Source of the DNA: Candidatus Thiodiazotropha sp. (ex Gloverina cf. vestifex)
GTDB taxonomy: Bacteria > Pseudomonadota > Gammaproteobacteria > Chromatiales > Chromatiaceae
NCBI GenBank assembly: GCA_025656435.1
Contig: JAHXHT010000016.1
Coordinates: 1 to 19,037 of the forward strand
Direction of reading: 5' to 3'
DNA: 19,037 nucleotides
Position 1 is the first letter of the stretch; every line of letters begins with the position of its first letter. A program made the translations under genes and the position numbers. This document shows, piece by piece, positions 8,922 to 16,598 of the stretch. The notes beneath the pieces were generated by a model. It did no database searches. It was not told where the DNA came from and saw nothing but the letters and a program-made list of their open reading frames with translations.

Positions 8922-8946
8922 AAAAAAACCCCGCTATCGGGGCTTT
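8922..8946 (-). terminator. First leader terminator upstream of rimP
   Basis: On the minus strand, CCCCG (8938-8942), loop ATAG and CGGGG (8929-8933) are followed by seven T. It is a textbook intrinsic terminator about 80 bases after the predicted transcription start near 9010. It would release a short RNA unless it is read through. Confidence 0.8.
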
Positions 8947-9017
8947 ATTATAATTCGTCGCAGGAGACTTGCCCGGCGCGAACCGGTTGCCTTAGCCTCA
9001 ACCGCTGATCGGCGCGA

Positions 9018-9046
9018 AGAATAGCACAACAGCCCAATCTACGCAA
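9018..9046 (-). promoter_or_regulatory. Probable sigma70 promoter of the rimP-nusA-infB operon
   Basis: Minus-strand TTGCGT (9041-9046) and TATTCT (9018-9023) are separated by 17 bases. It sits 34 bases after the stop codon of the DUF1223 gene and about 180 bases before rimP. The predicted leader includes an inverted repeat, CGGTTG with CAACCG around a nine-base loop, then the two terminators. Confidence 0.65.
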
Positions 9047-9079
9047 TTGGCAGGCAAGCCGTGCGGTTACTCTATTGCT

Positions 9080-9832
9080 TTACGGCAACCATCCTCCTGT
9101 GGCCTGAAGCGGAGCAGGATTATCATCGTAGCTGAGCCAGGCAACCACAGCATAGCGTATGGCTGAGTTTTTCTTGAGACTCGGCCACGCCAACTGCCAG
9201 GTATTTTGGGCAGTCAAGCTTGATGTGGCGGCATGGCCAAGCACGATAAAATCCTCTTCCAGAGATCGGCCCCGGTTCTCACCCGCACCGATATCGCTCT
9301 TGATACCAATACCGAGAACAGCCAGATTGGCCCGAAGACCTGCAGTGGACCGATCGTGCTCAGGGGAAAACTCAATCACGGCATGTCGGTCCGGTTCAAC
9401 ACTTAGGGTCAGACGGCCCACTTCTTCTGAGCTCGCCGACGGCAAAGCGCGTCCCCGGTACCAGCCACGCCATTCTTCGCCGTTCACCAGAACGCCGGGC
9501 GTATAGACCGAACCCAGGCCACCTGCCTGGCGATAGTCCCGCTGACGCTGGCTGAAAGATGAAGAGGCAAAGCGATCCTGCCAGCCGAGATAGTCCCAAT
9601 AGTCCACATGGAAGGCCAGCGGCACCACCTGGCGCCAGAGATCGGGGTTGTCAGTGAAGCGGCTCAACCAGGCATCAGCCGGTGGACAACTGCTGCAGCC
9701 GTGAGAGGTAAAAAGCTCAATCACATTGACTCGCTCAGTCGGGCTTTCAAAGCGCAGCGGCTCGGCTGCCATGACAGAGAAAGTCAGGCACATAACCCAA
9801 CATCCAAGCCACAGCCTTTTCAACGACTTCAT
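9080..9832 (-). CDS. Secreted DUF1223 protein (thioredoxin-like, CxxC)
   Basis: The 250-residue product begins with a Sec-type signal peptide: a basic start, a hydrophobic core and a likely cut after VMAA near residue 23. The mature part has the hallmark of the DUF1223 family, ELFTSHGCSSCPPAD, with cysteines at 46 and 49, then HVDYWDYLGW and YTPGVLVNG. The family has a thioredoxin-like fold and no firmly established function, so a periplasmic redox role is inference from the CxxC and the signal peptide. Its ATG overlaps the msrB stop (ATGA), which implies translational coupling with an exported methionine sulfoxide reductase. It could be a partner that recycles that enzyme. Confidence 0.9.
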   Translation of the reverse strand: MKSLKRLWLGCWVMCLTFSVMAAEPLRFESPTERVNVIELFTSHGCSSCPPADAWLSRFTDNPDLWRQVVPLAFHVDYWDYLGWQDRFASSSFSQRQRDYRQAGGLGSVYTPGVLVNGEEWRGWYRGRALPSASSEEVGRLTLSVEPDRHAVIEFSPEHDRSTAGLRANLAVLGIGIKSDIGAGENRGRSLEEDFIVLGHAATSSLTAQNTWQLAWPSLKKNSAIRYAVVAWLSYDDNPAPLQATGGWLP

Positions 9833-10324
9833 GTCTCAATGGGCACAAACTTCAGCGCGACGCCGTTGTTGCAGTAGCGAAGCCCTGTAGGCTTGGGACC
9901 ATCCTCGAAGGTATGCCCATGATGCCCGCCGCATTTGGCACAGTGATACTCAGTACGCGGCCAAATCAGCTTGAAGTCCCGCTTGGTCTCGAAGGCGCTC
10001 TGTAAGGTATCGAAAAAACTGGGCCAACCGGTGCCACTCTCATACTTCATACTGGCGTCGAACAGAGGATGATCACAGGCGACACAGACGAAGGTGCCTT
10101 CACGTTTCTCGCTCAGCAATGGGCTGGAGCCAGGACGCTCTGTGCCCTCCTCTCGCAGGATATTGAATTGTGCAGATGTGAGGCCGCTCACGCCATTCGG
10201 CCTCACTCAGTTTGAGCTTCTCAAGCTGCATCATTTTCTCATCCTGTCTGGCAAACACCGATTGTCCGATGACCGGCGCAAGCGCCGCGGCACCCAATAA
10301 TTGAATCATGCTTCTTCGTTTCAT
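9829..10324 (-). pseudogene. msrB: Tat-exported peptide-methionine (R)-S-oxide reductase, frameshifted here
   Basis: MsrB reduces methionine-R-sulfoxide in proteins. The 5' part, from ATG 10324 (GGAG six bases upstream), encodes a twin-arginine signal, MKRRSMIQLLGAAALA, then the start of the domain up to SEAEWRER. The rest (LTSAQFNILREEGTERPG onward) is in another frame. That frame holds the zinc cysteines CVAC and CAKC, KYESGTGWPSFFD and the catalytic RYCNN. The family pattern W-x-x-x-L-T is restored if one base is removed from GGCC at 10182-10185, giving a 164-residue protein. The second frame alone spans 9829-10206 (125 residues) but has no ribosome-binding site and lacks the export signal. 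This is either a true frameshift or a sequencing error. It is coupled to the DUF1223 gene by an ATGA overlap. Confidence 0.85.
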
Positions 10325-10433
10325 CTGCTTCTCCACGCTGTAACACAGTGAGACAGAAAATTGAGCGTGATATTCACCCTACGATTTCTGCTGTTTTTCG
10401 AACGCTGGCATCATCCTTGTCCCACAGCATTTG

Positions 10434-10462
10434 ATAGCAGTCTAATCCCTCAGGATCACCAA
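10434..10462 (-). promoter_or_regulatory. Candidate promoter of msrB-DUF1223
   Basis: Minus-strand TTGGTG (10457-10462) and TGCTAT (10434-10439) are 17 bases apart. The -10 is a modest match. One TCAC box overlaps the -35, and three more run immediately upstream. This is the geometry expected of a promoter activated by an OmpR/PhoB-type regulator. Confidence 0.4.
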
Positions 10463-10492
10463 TCGTTCACTCAAATATCACAAAGCGATCAC
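10456..10492 (-). promoter_or_regulatory. Four TCAC direct repeats with 11-bp period (response-regulator box A)
   Basis: On the plus strand TCAC occurs at 10456, 10467, 10478 and 10489, each exactly 11 bases apart. The array ends over the histidine kinase stop codon and points towards msrB. Direct half-sites at 11-bp spacing are the usual binding format of OmpR/PhoB-family regulators. A closely similar array lies upstream of the response regulator gene at 12797-12822. Confidence 0.6.
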
Positions 10493-11955
10493 AACTGAAC
10501 GAGAGGCAGGGTAAAAGCAAATTTTGCGCCGCCGGAGGGATTGTTCTCCACCATGATACGGCCGCCCTGCGCTTCAACCATACGACGGGCAATGGCAAGC
10601 CCGAGACCGGCATGCCCACTACCGCCAGATGATGTCTTACTGCGATAGAAAGGCTCAAAGATATGCGGCAAATCGTCTTCCGGTATACCCTTGCCGTCAT
10701 CACTGGCCGTCACCATGACTTGCGACGTTTCCTGGGTGATTTGAAGCCGGATCTTGCCACCTGTTTGGATATGATCCAGTGCATTGGAAATCAGATTATT
10801 GAGTACCCGTTCCGTCAAGGCAAAGTCCGCCTGCACAAAGAGCTGCGTCTCCGGCGGCTGCCACTCAAGGCTCACTTGCGCCTGTTGTGCAGGCAACTGA
10901 AATTTCTGCATCACATCCTGCACCAGTTCGGCGATCGCCATCGGTTCACAGACCGGGCGGGTCTCTCTCGCCTCCAGTTGCGCCAATTCGAAGAGGTCCT
11001 CCACCATTTGTTTGAGGCGATCACTCTGCCGCAGGGCTATGGCCAGATACTCTTGTTGCCGTTCCGGACTCAGGTCAGTCTCCTGCATGTTGAGAGTCTC
11101 AAGATAACCGTGCAGCACCGCCAACGGCGTACGTAGGTCATGAGAGACCTGCGCTACCAGTTCCCGTCGCAACTGGTCCTGCTCTTTCAATTGTCCCCAC
11201 TGTTCGATGATGCGTGCCGCCATTTCGTCGAATGTCGCCCCCAAGCGGTCGACTTCGTCAGCCTGCGTAGGCTTGCGGATGAACTGTTCATGACGAGTGA
11301 AATCATTCTGCTGAAAATCAGACATCACACTGGAAAGGCGTTGTAGCCGCCTTGTCAGCCAATGAAATAACAACAGACCTGTCAGCAGGCCGAACCCCAG
11401 ACTGATGGCGACGGCACTGGCACTGAGATTCAGCACATAACTCTCTTGCACTGCCTGTTCGGCACTGTCGTACTCTTCTCCACGAAGTACGACGTAGAGA
11501 TAACCTGCCGGCATGTCTCCGGCGGGCACCGGCGTAGCTGAAAATGCCTTACGCCTTTCGTGGGAGCGAGGATCATCTCCCAGCAGGAGAAACCCCTCGC
11601 CACGGAGAAAGGCTTTTATCGGTGTCAGATCGACATGCTGTCGCTTGACCTTACCCGGATCTGCTGAAAAGGCGAGGATCCTTCCGCTTTTATCCAGCAA
11701 GTAGATCTCGATACTGGGATTGATGTCCATATAGGCACTGAAGGTGGACTTCAATGCCTTGTCGTTCATCTCGCCGTCGATCACCAACTGCCGGTCAGCG
11801 ACAATACGCTGGGCCAGATCACGATTGAAGTGCTGAGTGATCTCCTGCAAATACCGTTCAGTCATCGAGTTGGTGATCAGTGTATAGACCAGTCCGGTCA
11901 CCAGGAAGAGTCCGACCAAAGCAAGAGAGAGTCTGGCATAAAGTGTATGCAGCAT
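10489..11955 (-). CDS. Membrane sensor histidine kinase (HAMP, HisKA, HATPase)
   Basis: This 488-residue inner-membrane sensor is the partner of the response regulator encoded directly upstream. Transmembrane segment 1 is at about 8-28, a periplasmic sensing region at about 29-175 and transmembrane segment 2 at about 178-199. HAMP follows to about 255. The H-box VSHDLRTPLA has phospho-acceptor His272. The N-box is NNLISNALDH (386-395), G1 is DDGKGIP (419-425), the F-box is IFEPFYR and G2 is GHAGLGLAI (448-456). All catalytic motifs are intact. The ATG directly abuts the regulator's TGA, so the pair is translationally coupled. The signal is unknown. The sensing region has several methionines and no cysteine. 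Its downstream neighbour, an exported methionine sulfoxide reductase, suggests envelope oxidative stress. Confidence 0.95.
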   Translation of the reverse strand: MLHTLYARLSLALVGLFLVTGLVYTLITNSMTERYLQEITQHFNRDLAQRIVADRQLVIDGEMNDKALKSTFSAYMDINPSIEIYLLDKSGRILAFSADPGKVKRQHVDLTPIKAFLRGEGFLLLGDDPRSHERRKAFSATPVPAGDMPAGYLYVVLRGEEYDSAEQAVQESYVLNLSASAVAISLGFGLLTGLLLFHWLTRRLQRLSSVMSDFQQNDFTRHEQFIRKPTQADEVDRLGATFDEMAARIIEQWGQLKEQDQLRRELVAQVSHDLRTPLAVLHGYLETLNMQETDLSPERQQEYLAIALRQSDRLKQMVEDLFELAQLEARETRPVCEPMAIAELVQDVMQKFQLPAQQAQVSLEWQPPETQLFVQADFALTERVLNNLISNALDHIQTGGKIRLQITQETSQVMVTASDDGKGIPEDDLPHIFEPFYRSKTSSGGSGHAGLGLAIARRMVEAQGGRIMVENNPSGGAKFAFTLPLVQL

Positions 11956-12663
11956 TCAGCCTTCCTCGCTGAATTTGTAGCCGACACCCCAGACCGTCAG
12001 CACATACCGGGGCTCCGCCGGATTCTTTTCGATCTTTGCACGCAGGCGGTTGATATGTGAATTGACGGTGTGTTCATAGCCATCATGGTTGTAACCCCAA
12101 ACCTGATCGAGGAGTTGAATCCGGCTGAACACCCGTCCTGGATGTCGGACAAAGAAGAGCAACAGATCGAATTCACGGGCGGTGAGTTCTATCGGTTTGC
12201 CTTCGATACGGACACTTCGGCGCGCGACATCGATAGCAAGTCCATCGTACTCAATAGTCTCTTCAACGATCGGTGTCTCGGCGCTACTCTTTAATGCCTC
12301 CATGCGTCGGAAAAGCGCCTTAATCCGCGCTAACAGCTCGGGCACACTGAAAGGCTTGGTGAGGTAATCATCTGCACCCATCTCCAGCCCCAGTACGCGG
12401 TCCAATTCCGTTGACTTGGCGGTAAGCATAAGAATGGCCACATAGTCACCGGTTTCCCGCATCCGGCGGCAGAGGCTGAGACCATCCGTATCGGGCAGCA
12501 TCAGATCCAGTACCACCAACCGGTAGCCACCTTGTTTGAACAGGCGCATGGCGGACGCCCCGTTGCTGGCGATATCCGCATCGTAACCATTATCCACCAG
12601 ATGGGTCTGTACCAAACGGGCAATATCCGGTTCGTCTTCAACAATGAGTATTTTTCGTCGCAT
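11956..12663 (-). CDS. OmpR-family response regulator
   Basis: The 235-residue regulator has a receiver domain with the acidic pair ED (9-10), phospho-acceptor Asp53 in VLDLMLPDTDG, Thr81 and Lys103 (LTKPFS). A winged-helix DNA-binding domain follows (about 135-233), with ELTAREFDLLLFFVRHPGRV and the recognition-helix region HTVNSHINRLRAKIE. It is encoded first, with the kinase immediately after it. The ATG is at 12663. Three TCAC boxes at 11-bp spacing about 135 bases upstream, and a related set upstream of msrB, are the likely binding sites. That would make it autoregulatory and a regulator of msrB-DUF1223. It is close to the BaeR/RstA/HprR-like branch in general form, but I cannot assign an orthologue. 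Confidence 0.96.
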   Translation of the reverse strand: MRRKILIVEDEPDIARLVQTHLVDNGYDADIASNGASAMRLFKQGGYRLVVLDLMLPDTDGLSLCRRMRETGDYVAILMLTAKSTELDRVLGLEMGADDYLTKPFSVPELLARIKALFRRMEALKSSAETPIVEETIEYDGLAIDVARRSVRIEGKPIELTAREFDLLLFFVRHPGRVFSRIQLLDQVWGYNHDGYEHTVNSHINRLRAKIEKNPAEPRYVLTVWGVGYKFSEEG

Positions 12664-12796
12664 GGTCTCTTATTCACTGCGCTTCGTTGTTATAAATATG
12701 ATGATAGATGGCGTAGCAGATGGTTGACAGTATCATTTGCCATCGCTCATCCAATGCTCTCAAGAGAGATGACACCATCCCAGGATGGCAAGGGGA

Positions 12797-12822
12797 TCAC
12801 ATAAATATCACAAAACTCTCAC
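12797..12822 (-). promoter_or_regulatory. Three TCAC direct repeats with 11-bp period (response-regulator box B)
   Basis: On the plus strand TCAC occurs at 12797, 12808 and 12819. Eleven bases further on is a degenerate TCGA. The block aligns without gaps to box A, sharing AAATATCACAAA and a nearby CAGGAT. It lies between the amylosucrase stop and the response regulator start. A -10 for the regulator gene is not clear; GATACT near 12729-12734 is possible. Confidence 0.6.
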
Positions 12823-12845
12823 GAGTCGTTCGATAGATAAACCGA

Positions 12846-14825
12846 TTAACGGTCAAAACCCACATCCGGCCGCTGATCGGTAAGCCAATAGAAATGATAG
12901 GGTGGGACTACCAGCTGATCTTTGAACAGCCTGGGAGACTCGCCGGAATAGAGATCGTGCAGGTTGCCGTAGCCGAACATGCCGCGATTGCCCAAGGCGC
13001 TCAGTTCCATGTATTGCGGTGAGTCATCAAAGTTTGCCACCACCAGAACGGAGCCGTTCGGCAACATGGGATTGGTGCGCCAGAAGACGAAGAGATGGGG
13101 ATTGCCCACATCGGTTAACTCACGATTGTTGAAATCGGCAAAGGCGGTGATCCCTTTGCGTACATCGATCATTTTTTTCAGCCCGTCGAAGATGCGCTGT
13201 TCTGGTGTGCCGTGCTTATGTCTCAGCTCCGCCCTTTCCCAATCGATGGTTGGGCGGTGCATCCAACGATTGTCACCAGCCTTGCTTTCATCCTCGAAGA
13301 ACTGGCAATCGTTCAACATGCCAATCTCATCACCATAATAGAGCAGTGGAATGCCGCCGAATGAACAGATCATGCTGTGCATCAGGAGGATCAATTTCAC
13401 AGATCGGTCAATAGCCTTTTCGTCGCCCTCTTCCAGAGCCACCTCCAGCCCGACCAAGGAAGCCAGCGAACCGGATATGCGGGCATCTCCCGTTTTCAGA
13501 TTGACACCGAAAGGCTGCCCACGGGCATCGGAACCTTCATACTGACCGGTGAAGAAATCCACCAGAAACCGGCGGTGGGCAATCGGTTGGTAGCCGGCCG
13601 CAATGATAGCTGAGTCATCAAAACCCAGCCCGATATCATCATGGCAACGTACATAGTTGAGCCAGGTGGCCCGGTCCAGCTTGGTCGGCAGGTGTTGGAT
13701 GCCTTTGCGTAGTAACTGCGTGTCCTTGGTGGCTACCGCATCCCACAGCAGTGCCATGTAGGTGGCGTTATAGGCGATCTCGCACTCCTTGGCGATCACC
13801 GCATCCTCACCGAAATACTTAATGATCTCTACCGGTGCGACAATAGCTTCTGCGATAAAAAGCACGCCGGGTGCAGTTACCTGGCAGCAATCCTTCATCA
13901 TCTGCAGAATCAGATGAGACTCGCGCAGGTTCTGGCAATTGGTCCCTATTTTCTTCCACAGAAAGGCCACTGCGTCGAGTCGTATGATATCCCCGCCCTG
14001 ATTGGCCCAGAACAGAATATTGTCGATCATCTCGATAAAGACTGCGGGATTGCTGTAGTTGAGATCCCACTGATAGGAGTTGAAGACAGTCATCACCCAC
14101 TTCTGCATCGCCTCATCCCAGGTAAAATTACCCGGCGAAGTCTCGGGAAAGATCTCCGGCATGCTCTCTTCGAACATATCGGGGACATCCCGGTTATCGA
14201 AGATATAGAAATAGTCCTGATATTTCTGTTCTCCGGAGCGGGCACGCTGCACCCATTCATGTTCATCGGAGGTGTGGTTGACCACCATATCCAGCGTCAG
14301 CAGCATGCTGCGTTTATGCGTGGCCATCGCCAGCTTGTTAATGTCATCCAGTGAACCTACCCGGGGATCCACATTGCGAAAATCACTGACTGCATAACCG
14401 CCGTCACTGGCACCTTCGGGACAGACCAGCACCGGCATCACGTGCAACATATTGACGCCCAGTTCCTGCAGATAGGGAAGCTTCGATCTCACCCCTTCCA
14501 GATTGCCGGCAAAACCATCCGCATAGAGCGCCATACCGACCCACTCCTGGCTAAGGAACCAGTTGTGGTCAGTCTCTCTCTCCTCATCAAGGTGCCTTAG
14601 TTTTGCGTGGCGCTGTACATAGCGGGTCGCCATCACTTCGACCAGATTGACAATCTGTGCTTTGAAATCTTCCCGTTGACCGTAAAGATGGTAAAAAAGA
14701 GTATAAATCGCGTAGAAATTGGCACCGAGCCGGGTATAGAAATGGCGCAGATCCCGATGTTGAAGATCCGGCTTCAGCTCATCGAGAATACGGTTGAGCA
14801 GAGAGTGAGAGACCTGTTCGTACAT
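12846..14825 (-). CDS. ams: Amylosucrase (GH13 family, subfamily 4 type)
   Basis: The product transfers glucose from sucrose to a growing alpha-1,4-glucan, releasing fructose; some relatives mainly hydrolyse sucrose. From ATG 14825 it has 659 residues, close to Neisseria amylosucrase, with which long blocks agree: CPEGASDGGYAVSDFR, VVNHTSDEHEWVQR, NSYQWDLNYSNP. Catalytic residues are Asp284 (IRLDAVAFLW), Glu326 (FIAEAIV) and His395-Asp396 (RCHDDIG). The frame can be extended to 14939, but that overlaps the fructokinase gene by 86 bases and has no family similarity. ATG 14825 lies 28 bases past the fructokinase stop. It is the last gene of the sucrose operon. Polymerase versus hydrolase preference cannot be read from the sequence. 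Confidence 0.92.
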   Translation of the reverse strand: MYEQVSHSLLNRILDELKPDLQHRDLRHFYTRLGANFYAIYTLFYHLYGQREDFKAQIVNLVEVMATRYVQRHAKLRHLDEERETDHNWFLSQEWVGMALYADGFAGNLEGVRSKLPYLQELGVNMLHVMPVLVCPEGASDGGYAVSDFRNVDPRVGSLDDINKLAMATHKRSMLLTLDMVVNHTSDEHEWVQRARSGEQKYQDYFYIFDNRDVPDMFEESMPEIFPETSPGNFTWDEAMQKWVMTVFNSYQWDLNYSNPAVFIEMIDNILFWANQGGDIIRLDAVAFLWKKIGTNCQNLRESHLILQMMKDCCQVTAPGVLFIAEAIVAPVEIIKYFGEDAVIAKECEIAYNATYMALLWDAVATKDTQLLRKGIQHLPTKLDRATWLNYVRCHDDIGLGFDDSAIIAAGYQPIAHRRFLVDFFTGQYEGSDARGQPFGVNLKTGDARISGSLASLVGLEVALEEGDEKAIDRSVKLILLMHSMICSFGGIPLLYYGDEIGMLNDCQFFEDESKAGDNRWMHRPTIDWERAELRHKHGTPEQRIFDGLKKMIDVRKGITAFADFNNRELTDVGNPHLFVFWRTNPMLPNGSVLVVANFDDSPQYMELSALGNRGMFGYGNLHDLYSGESPRLFKDQLVVPPYHFYWLTDQRPDVGFDR

Positions 14826-14853
14826 ATTGGGTTGCCGGTTTAATAAGCCTTGT

Positions 14854-15729
14854 CTAAAGTTTCCAGGCGTCGATAAAAGGCCGATAGAAGCCAATATCCT
14901 CCACCGTGGCACCACGCCTCCCCACCAGGGCTGAGGCAAAACCTTGCGCTCGCTCCAGGGTCTGCCTGATGGACCATCCCAAATTCAACCCCAGCAACAG
15001 GACAGACGAAAGGGCATCTCCCGCTCCCACCGTATCCACCACCTCGAGTGCCTTCACGGGCGCCACCTCGACTGGCGGTTGACCGGGAATCACTGCCATC
15101 GCACCCTGCGCTCCCCGAGTCACAATCAGGCCACTGAGGTGATGCTGTTGCAAAAAGGTCTCAGCCGCCGACTTTGGGTCTGAGGCTCCCCCATGCAGCA
15201 GAGAAAACTCAGCTTCATTCAATTTAACCCAGTCTGCCTCATCCACCCAAGCCAGCAAGAGATCGCGTTGCCACCAGGGCTCGCGAAGATTCACATCCAT
15301 AAAGACGGCAGAGGGGTGCTGAGACTTGAGTTTTTCCAATGCTTGGCGAGGCATCTCATGCCTGAGCGCCAGAGAGCCATGGTAGAGCACGCCATGCGGG
15401 GCATCGGCAAGACTTGAGGAATCGATGTAATCATAGGCGACCTGATCGACGATATCGTATGTCGGTTCACCATTCTGAAGGGTAATCTGTACCTCCCCCG
15501 TCTTTTTCGAAGCATGCGTCTGCAACAGGCGGGTGTCCATATCCCATCCCTGCATGGCCCTGCGAATTGTATCGCCCCCGGCATCCTTACCGACACAACT
15601 GATAAACCTCGGGCACTGACCAAAGGCCTGGAGATGCCATGCCACATTGAATGGTGCGCCTCCCAGAACTTCCTCGCCTGTCGGAAAGCAGTCAAAAAGC
15701 ACCTCACCAAAAACAGTCACTCCCTCCAT
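14854..15729 (-). CDS. PfkB-family fructokinase
   Basis: This is a ribokinase-like sugar kinase, most likely phosphorylating the fructose freed by amylosucrase. From ATG 15729 it has 291 residues. Visible features are the N-terminal GEVLFDCFPTGEEVLGGAPFNVAW region (blocks GEVLFD and GGAPFNVAWHL), typical of bacterial fructokinases, then KLNEAEF, VTRGAQG and the ATP-binding and catalytic motif DTVGAGDAL with base Asp238. The start could be GTG at 15738, overlapping the phosphatase stop as GTGA. ATG 15729 is preferred because GGAG lies eight bases upstream. In the methanotroph sucrose cluster this position is held by fruK. Fructose rather than another sugar is inferred from context. Confidence 0.92.
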   Translation of the reverse strand: MEGVTVFGEVLFDCFPTGEEVLGGAPFNVAWHLQAFGQCPRFISCVGKDAGGDTIRRAMQGWDMDTRLLQTHASKKTGEVQITLQNGEPTYDIVDQVAYDYIDSSSLADAPHGVLYHGSLALRHEMPRQALEKLKSQHPSAVFMDVNLREPWWQRDLLLAWVDEADWVKLNEAEFSLLHGGASDPKSAAETFLQQHHLSGLIVTRGAQGAMAVIPGQPPVEVAPVKALEVVDTVGAGDALSSVLLLGLNLGWSIRQTLERAQGFASALVGRRGATVEDIGFYRPFIDAWKL

Positions 15730-15734
15730 CGAGG

Positions 15735-16598
15735 TCACTCCGGTACTGCCTTCATGTTAAGTAATTTCTGAATCAGGACCGGATGATAATGAGCAATACC
15801 CTCAAGGATGCCAGCACTGTAGTTGCCATTCATCTGCATAAAGCCCCCTTTGGCCAGATAGAGAGAGTCACGATTCATGTTCTCCGACACCGCATCCAGG
15901 GCCTCCTGTCTTACCTCAGGCTGCGCATTGTTGACCAATATTGCAGGAACCCGGCTTGCCAATACCTGCATGTCATTGCCACTGTCTCCAGAAAACACCG
16001 TGTTGGTTAAGGAGAAACCCAAAGTCTCCATGAGAAATTCGACAGCATGTAATTTTGTAGCCCTGGCGGGTAAAACATCCAAAAGCCCAATACCCGCAGG
16101 CTCATCCACACTCCAAACCATCGTTGCATCGACCTGCTCTGTCTGCAGACGCTGCCGCATCTTCTCGTCGACTGATTGTCGATCTGTGTCGAGCGAAACA
16201 TAGTAACTGAGTTTGTAGCGGTTCTGCTTGGCATCTTCCTGCAATCTAAGTGCACTCAAGTCGGCAAACATTCGACTTAGGTCTGCATGGGATTTGCCGG
16301 CCCAATCTTCCCCTATCTGCTCATCCCACTCAGCAAGGTGGCGCCAGTTATCGGCGCTATCGACACAGTAGATGGTAGTGCCGACATCCCCCACCACATA
16401 GTCGGGTTGCGGCAGTTCGTGAGTGGCTATCGCCTCTTGTACCAGGGCGCGGTGTCGCCCACTGACATAGACCAGAACAAGGCTTTCGGCTGCACAAAGC
16501 TGGTGGAAGACGGACCGGGCATCAGGCGACTCTGGCTGTGGACCATTGGGTATCAGTGTCCGGTCGAGATCTGTGCAGAGCAGTAATCGATTATTCAT
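15735..16598 (-). CDS. spp: Sucrose-phosphatase (HAD superfamily)
   Basis: This enzyme hydrolyses sucrose-6-phosphate to sucrose, making synthesis irreversible. From ATG 16598 it has 287 residues. HAD motifs are intact: motif I DLDRTLIPNG with nucleophile Asp10 and Asp12; motif II serine in VSGRH (46); Lys182 in ATKLHAVEF; motif IV GDSGNDM with Asp205 and Asp209. DVGTTIY and the conserved NGNYSAGILEG near the end also fit bacterial sucrose-phosphatases. The frame extends upstream to 16724, but that part overlaps the synthase gene. The chosen ATG overlaps the synthase stop in ATGAATAA, so the two are translationally coupled. Its own stop overlaps or nearly abuts the fructokinase start. Confidence 0.94.
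   Translation of the reverse strand: MNNRLLLCTDLDRTLIPNGPQPESPDARSVFHQLCAAESLVLVYVSGRHRALVQEAIATHELPQPDYVVGDVGTTIYCVDSADNWRHLAEWDEQIGEDWAGKSHADLSRMFADLSALRLQEDAKQNRYKLSYYVSLDTDRQSVDEKMRQRLQTEQVDATMVWSVDEPAGIGLLDVLPARATKLHAVEFLMETLGFSLTNTVFSGDSGNDMQVLASRVPAILVNNAQPEVRQEALDAVSENMNRDSLYLAKGGFMQMNGNYSAGILEGIAHYHPVLIQKLLNMKAVPE

Noticed and set aside
8940..9020. Possible tRNA between the DUF1223 gene and rimP, as in E. coli (metY)
   Set aside because: No acceptor stem, anticodon arm or GGTTCGAATCC-like T arm can be assembled. The GGTTCGCGCC at this place does not sit in a cloverleaf.
10325..10336. GTG start of msrB four codons upstream
   Set aside because: The ATG at 10324 has GGAG at good spacing and places the twin-arginine motif at the very N terminus.
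12757..12788. Two small palindromes, CTCTC-AA-GAGAG and CCATCC-CA-GGATGG, near the response-regulator box
   Set aside because: Two-base centres make poor RNA hairpins and no T-tract follows, so they are not terminators. The second partly reflects the sequence shared with the msrB upstream region and is covered there.
14826..14939. Upstream start of the amylosucrase frame
   Set aside because: It would overlap the end of the fructokinase gene by 86 bases and adds sequence with no family similarity. ATG 14825 fits better.
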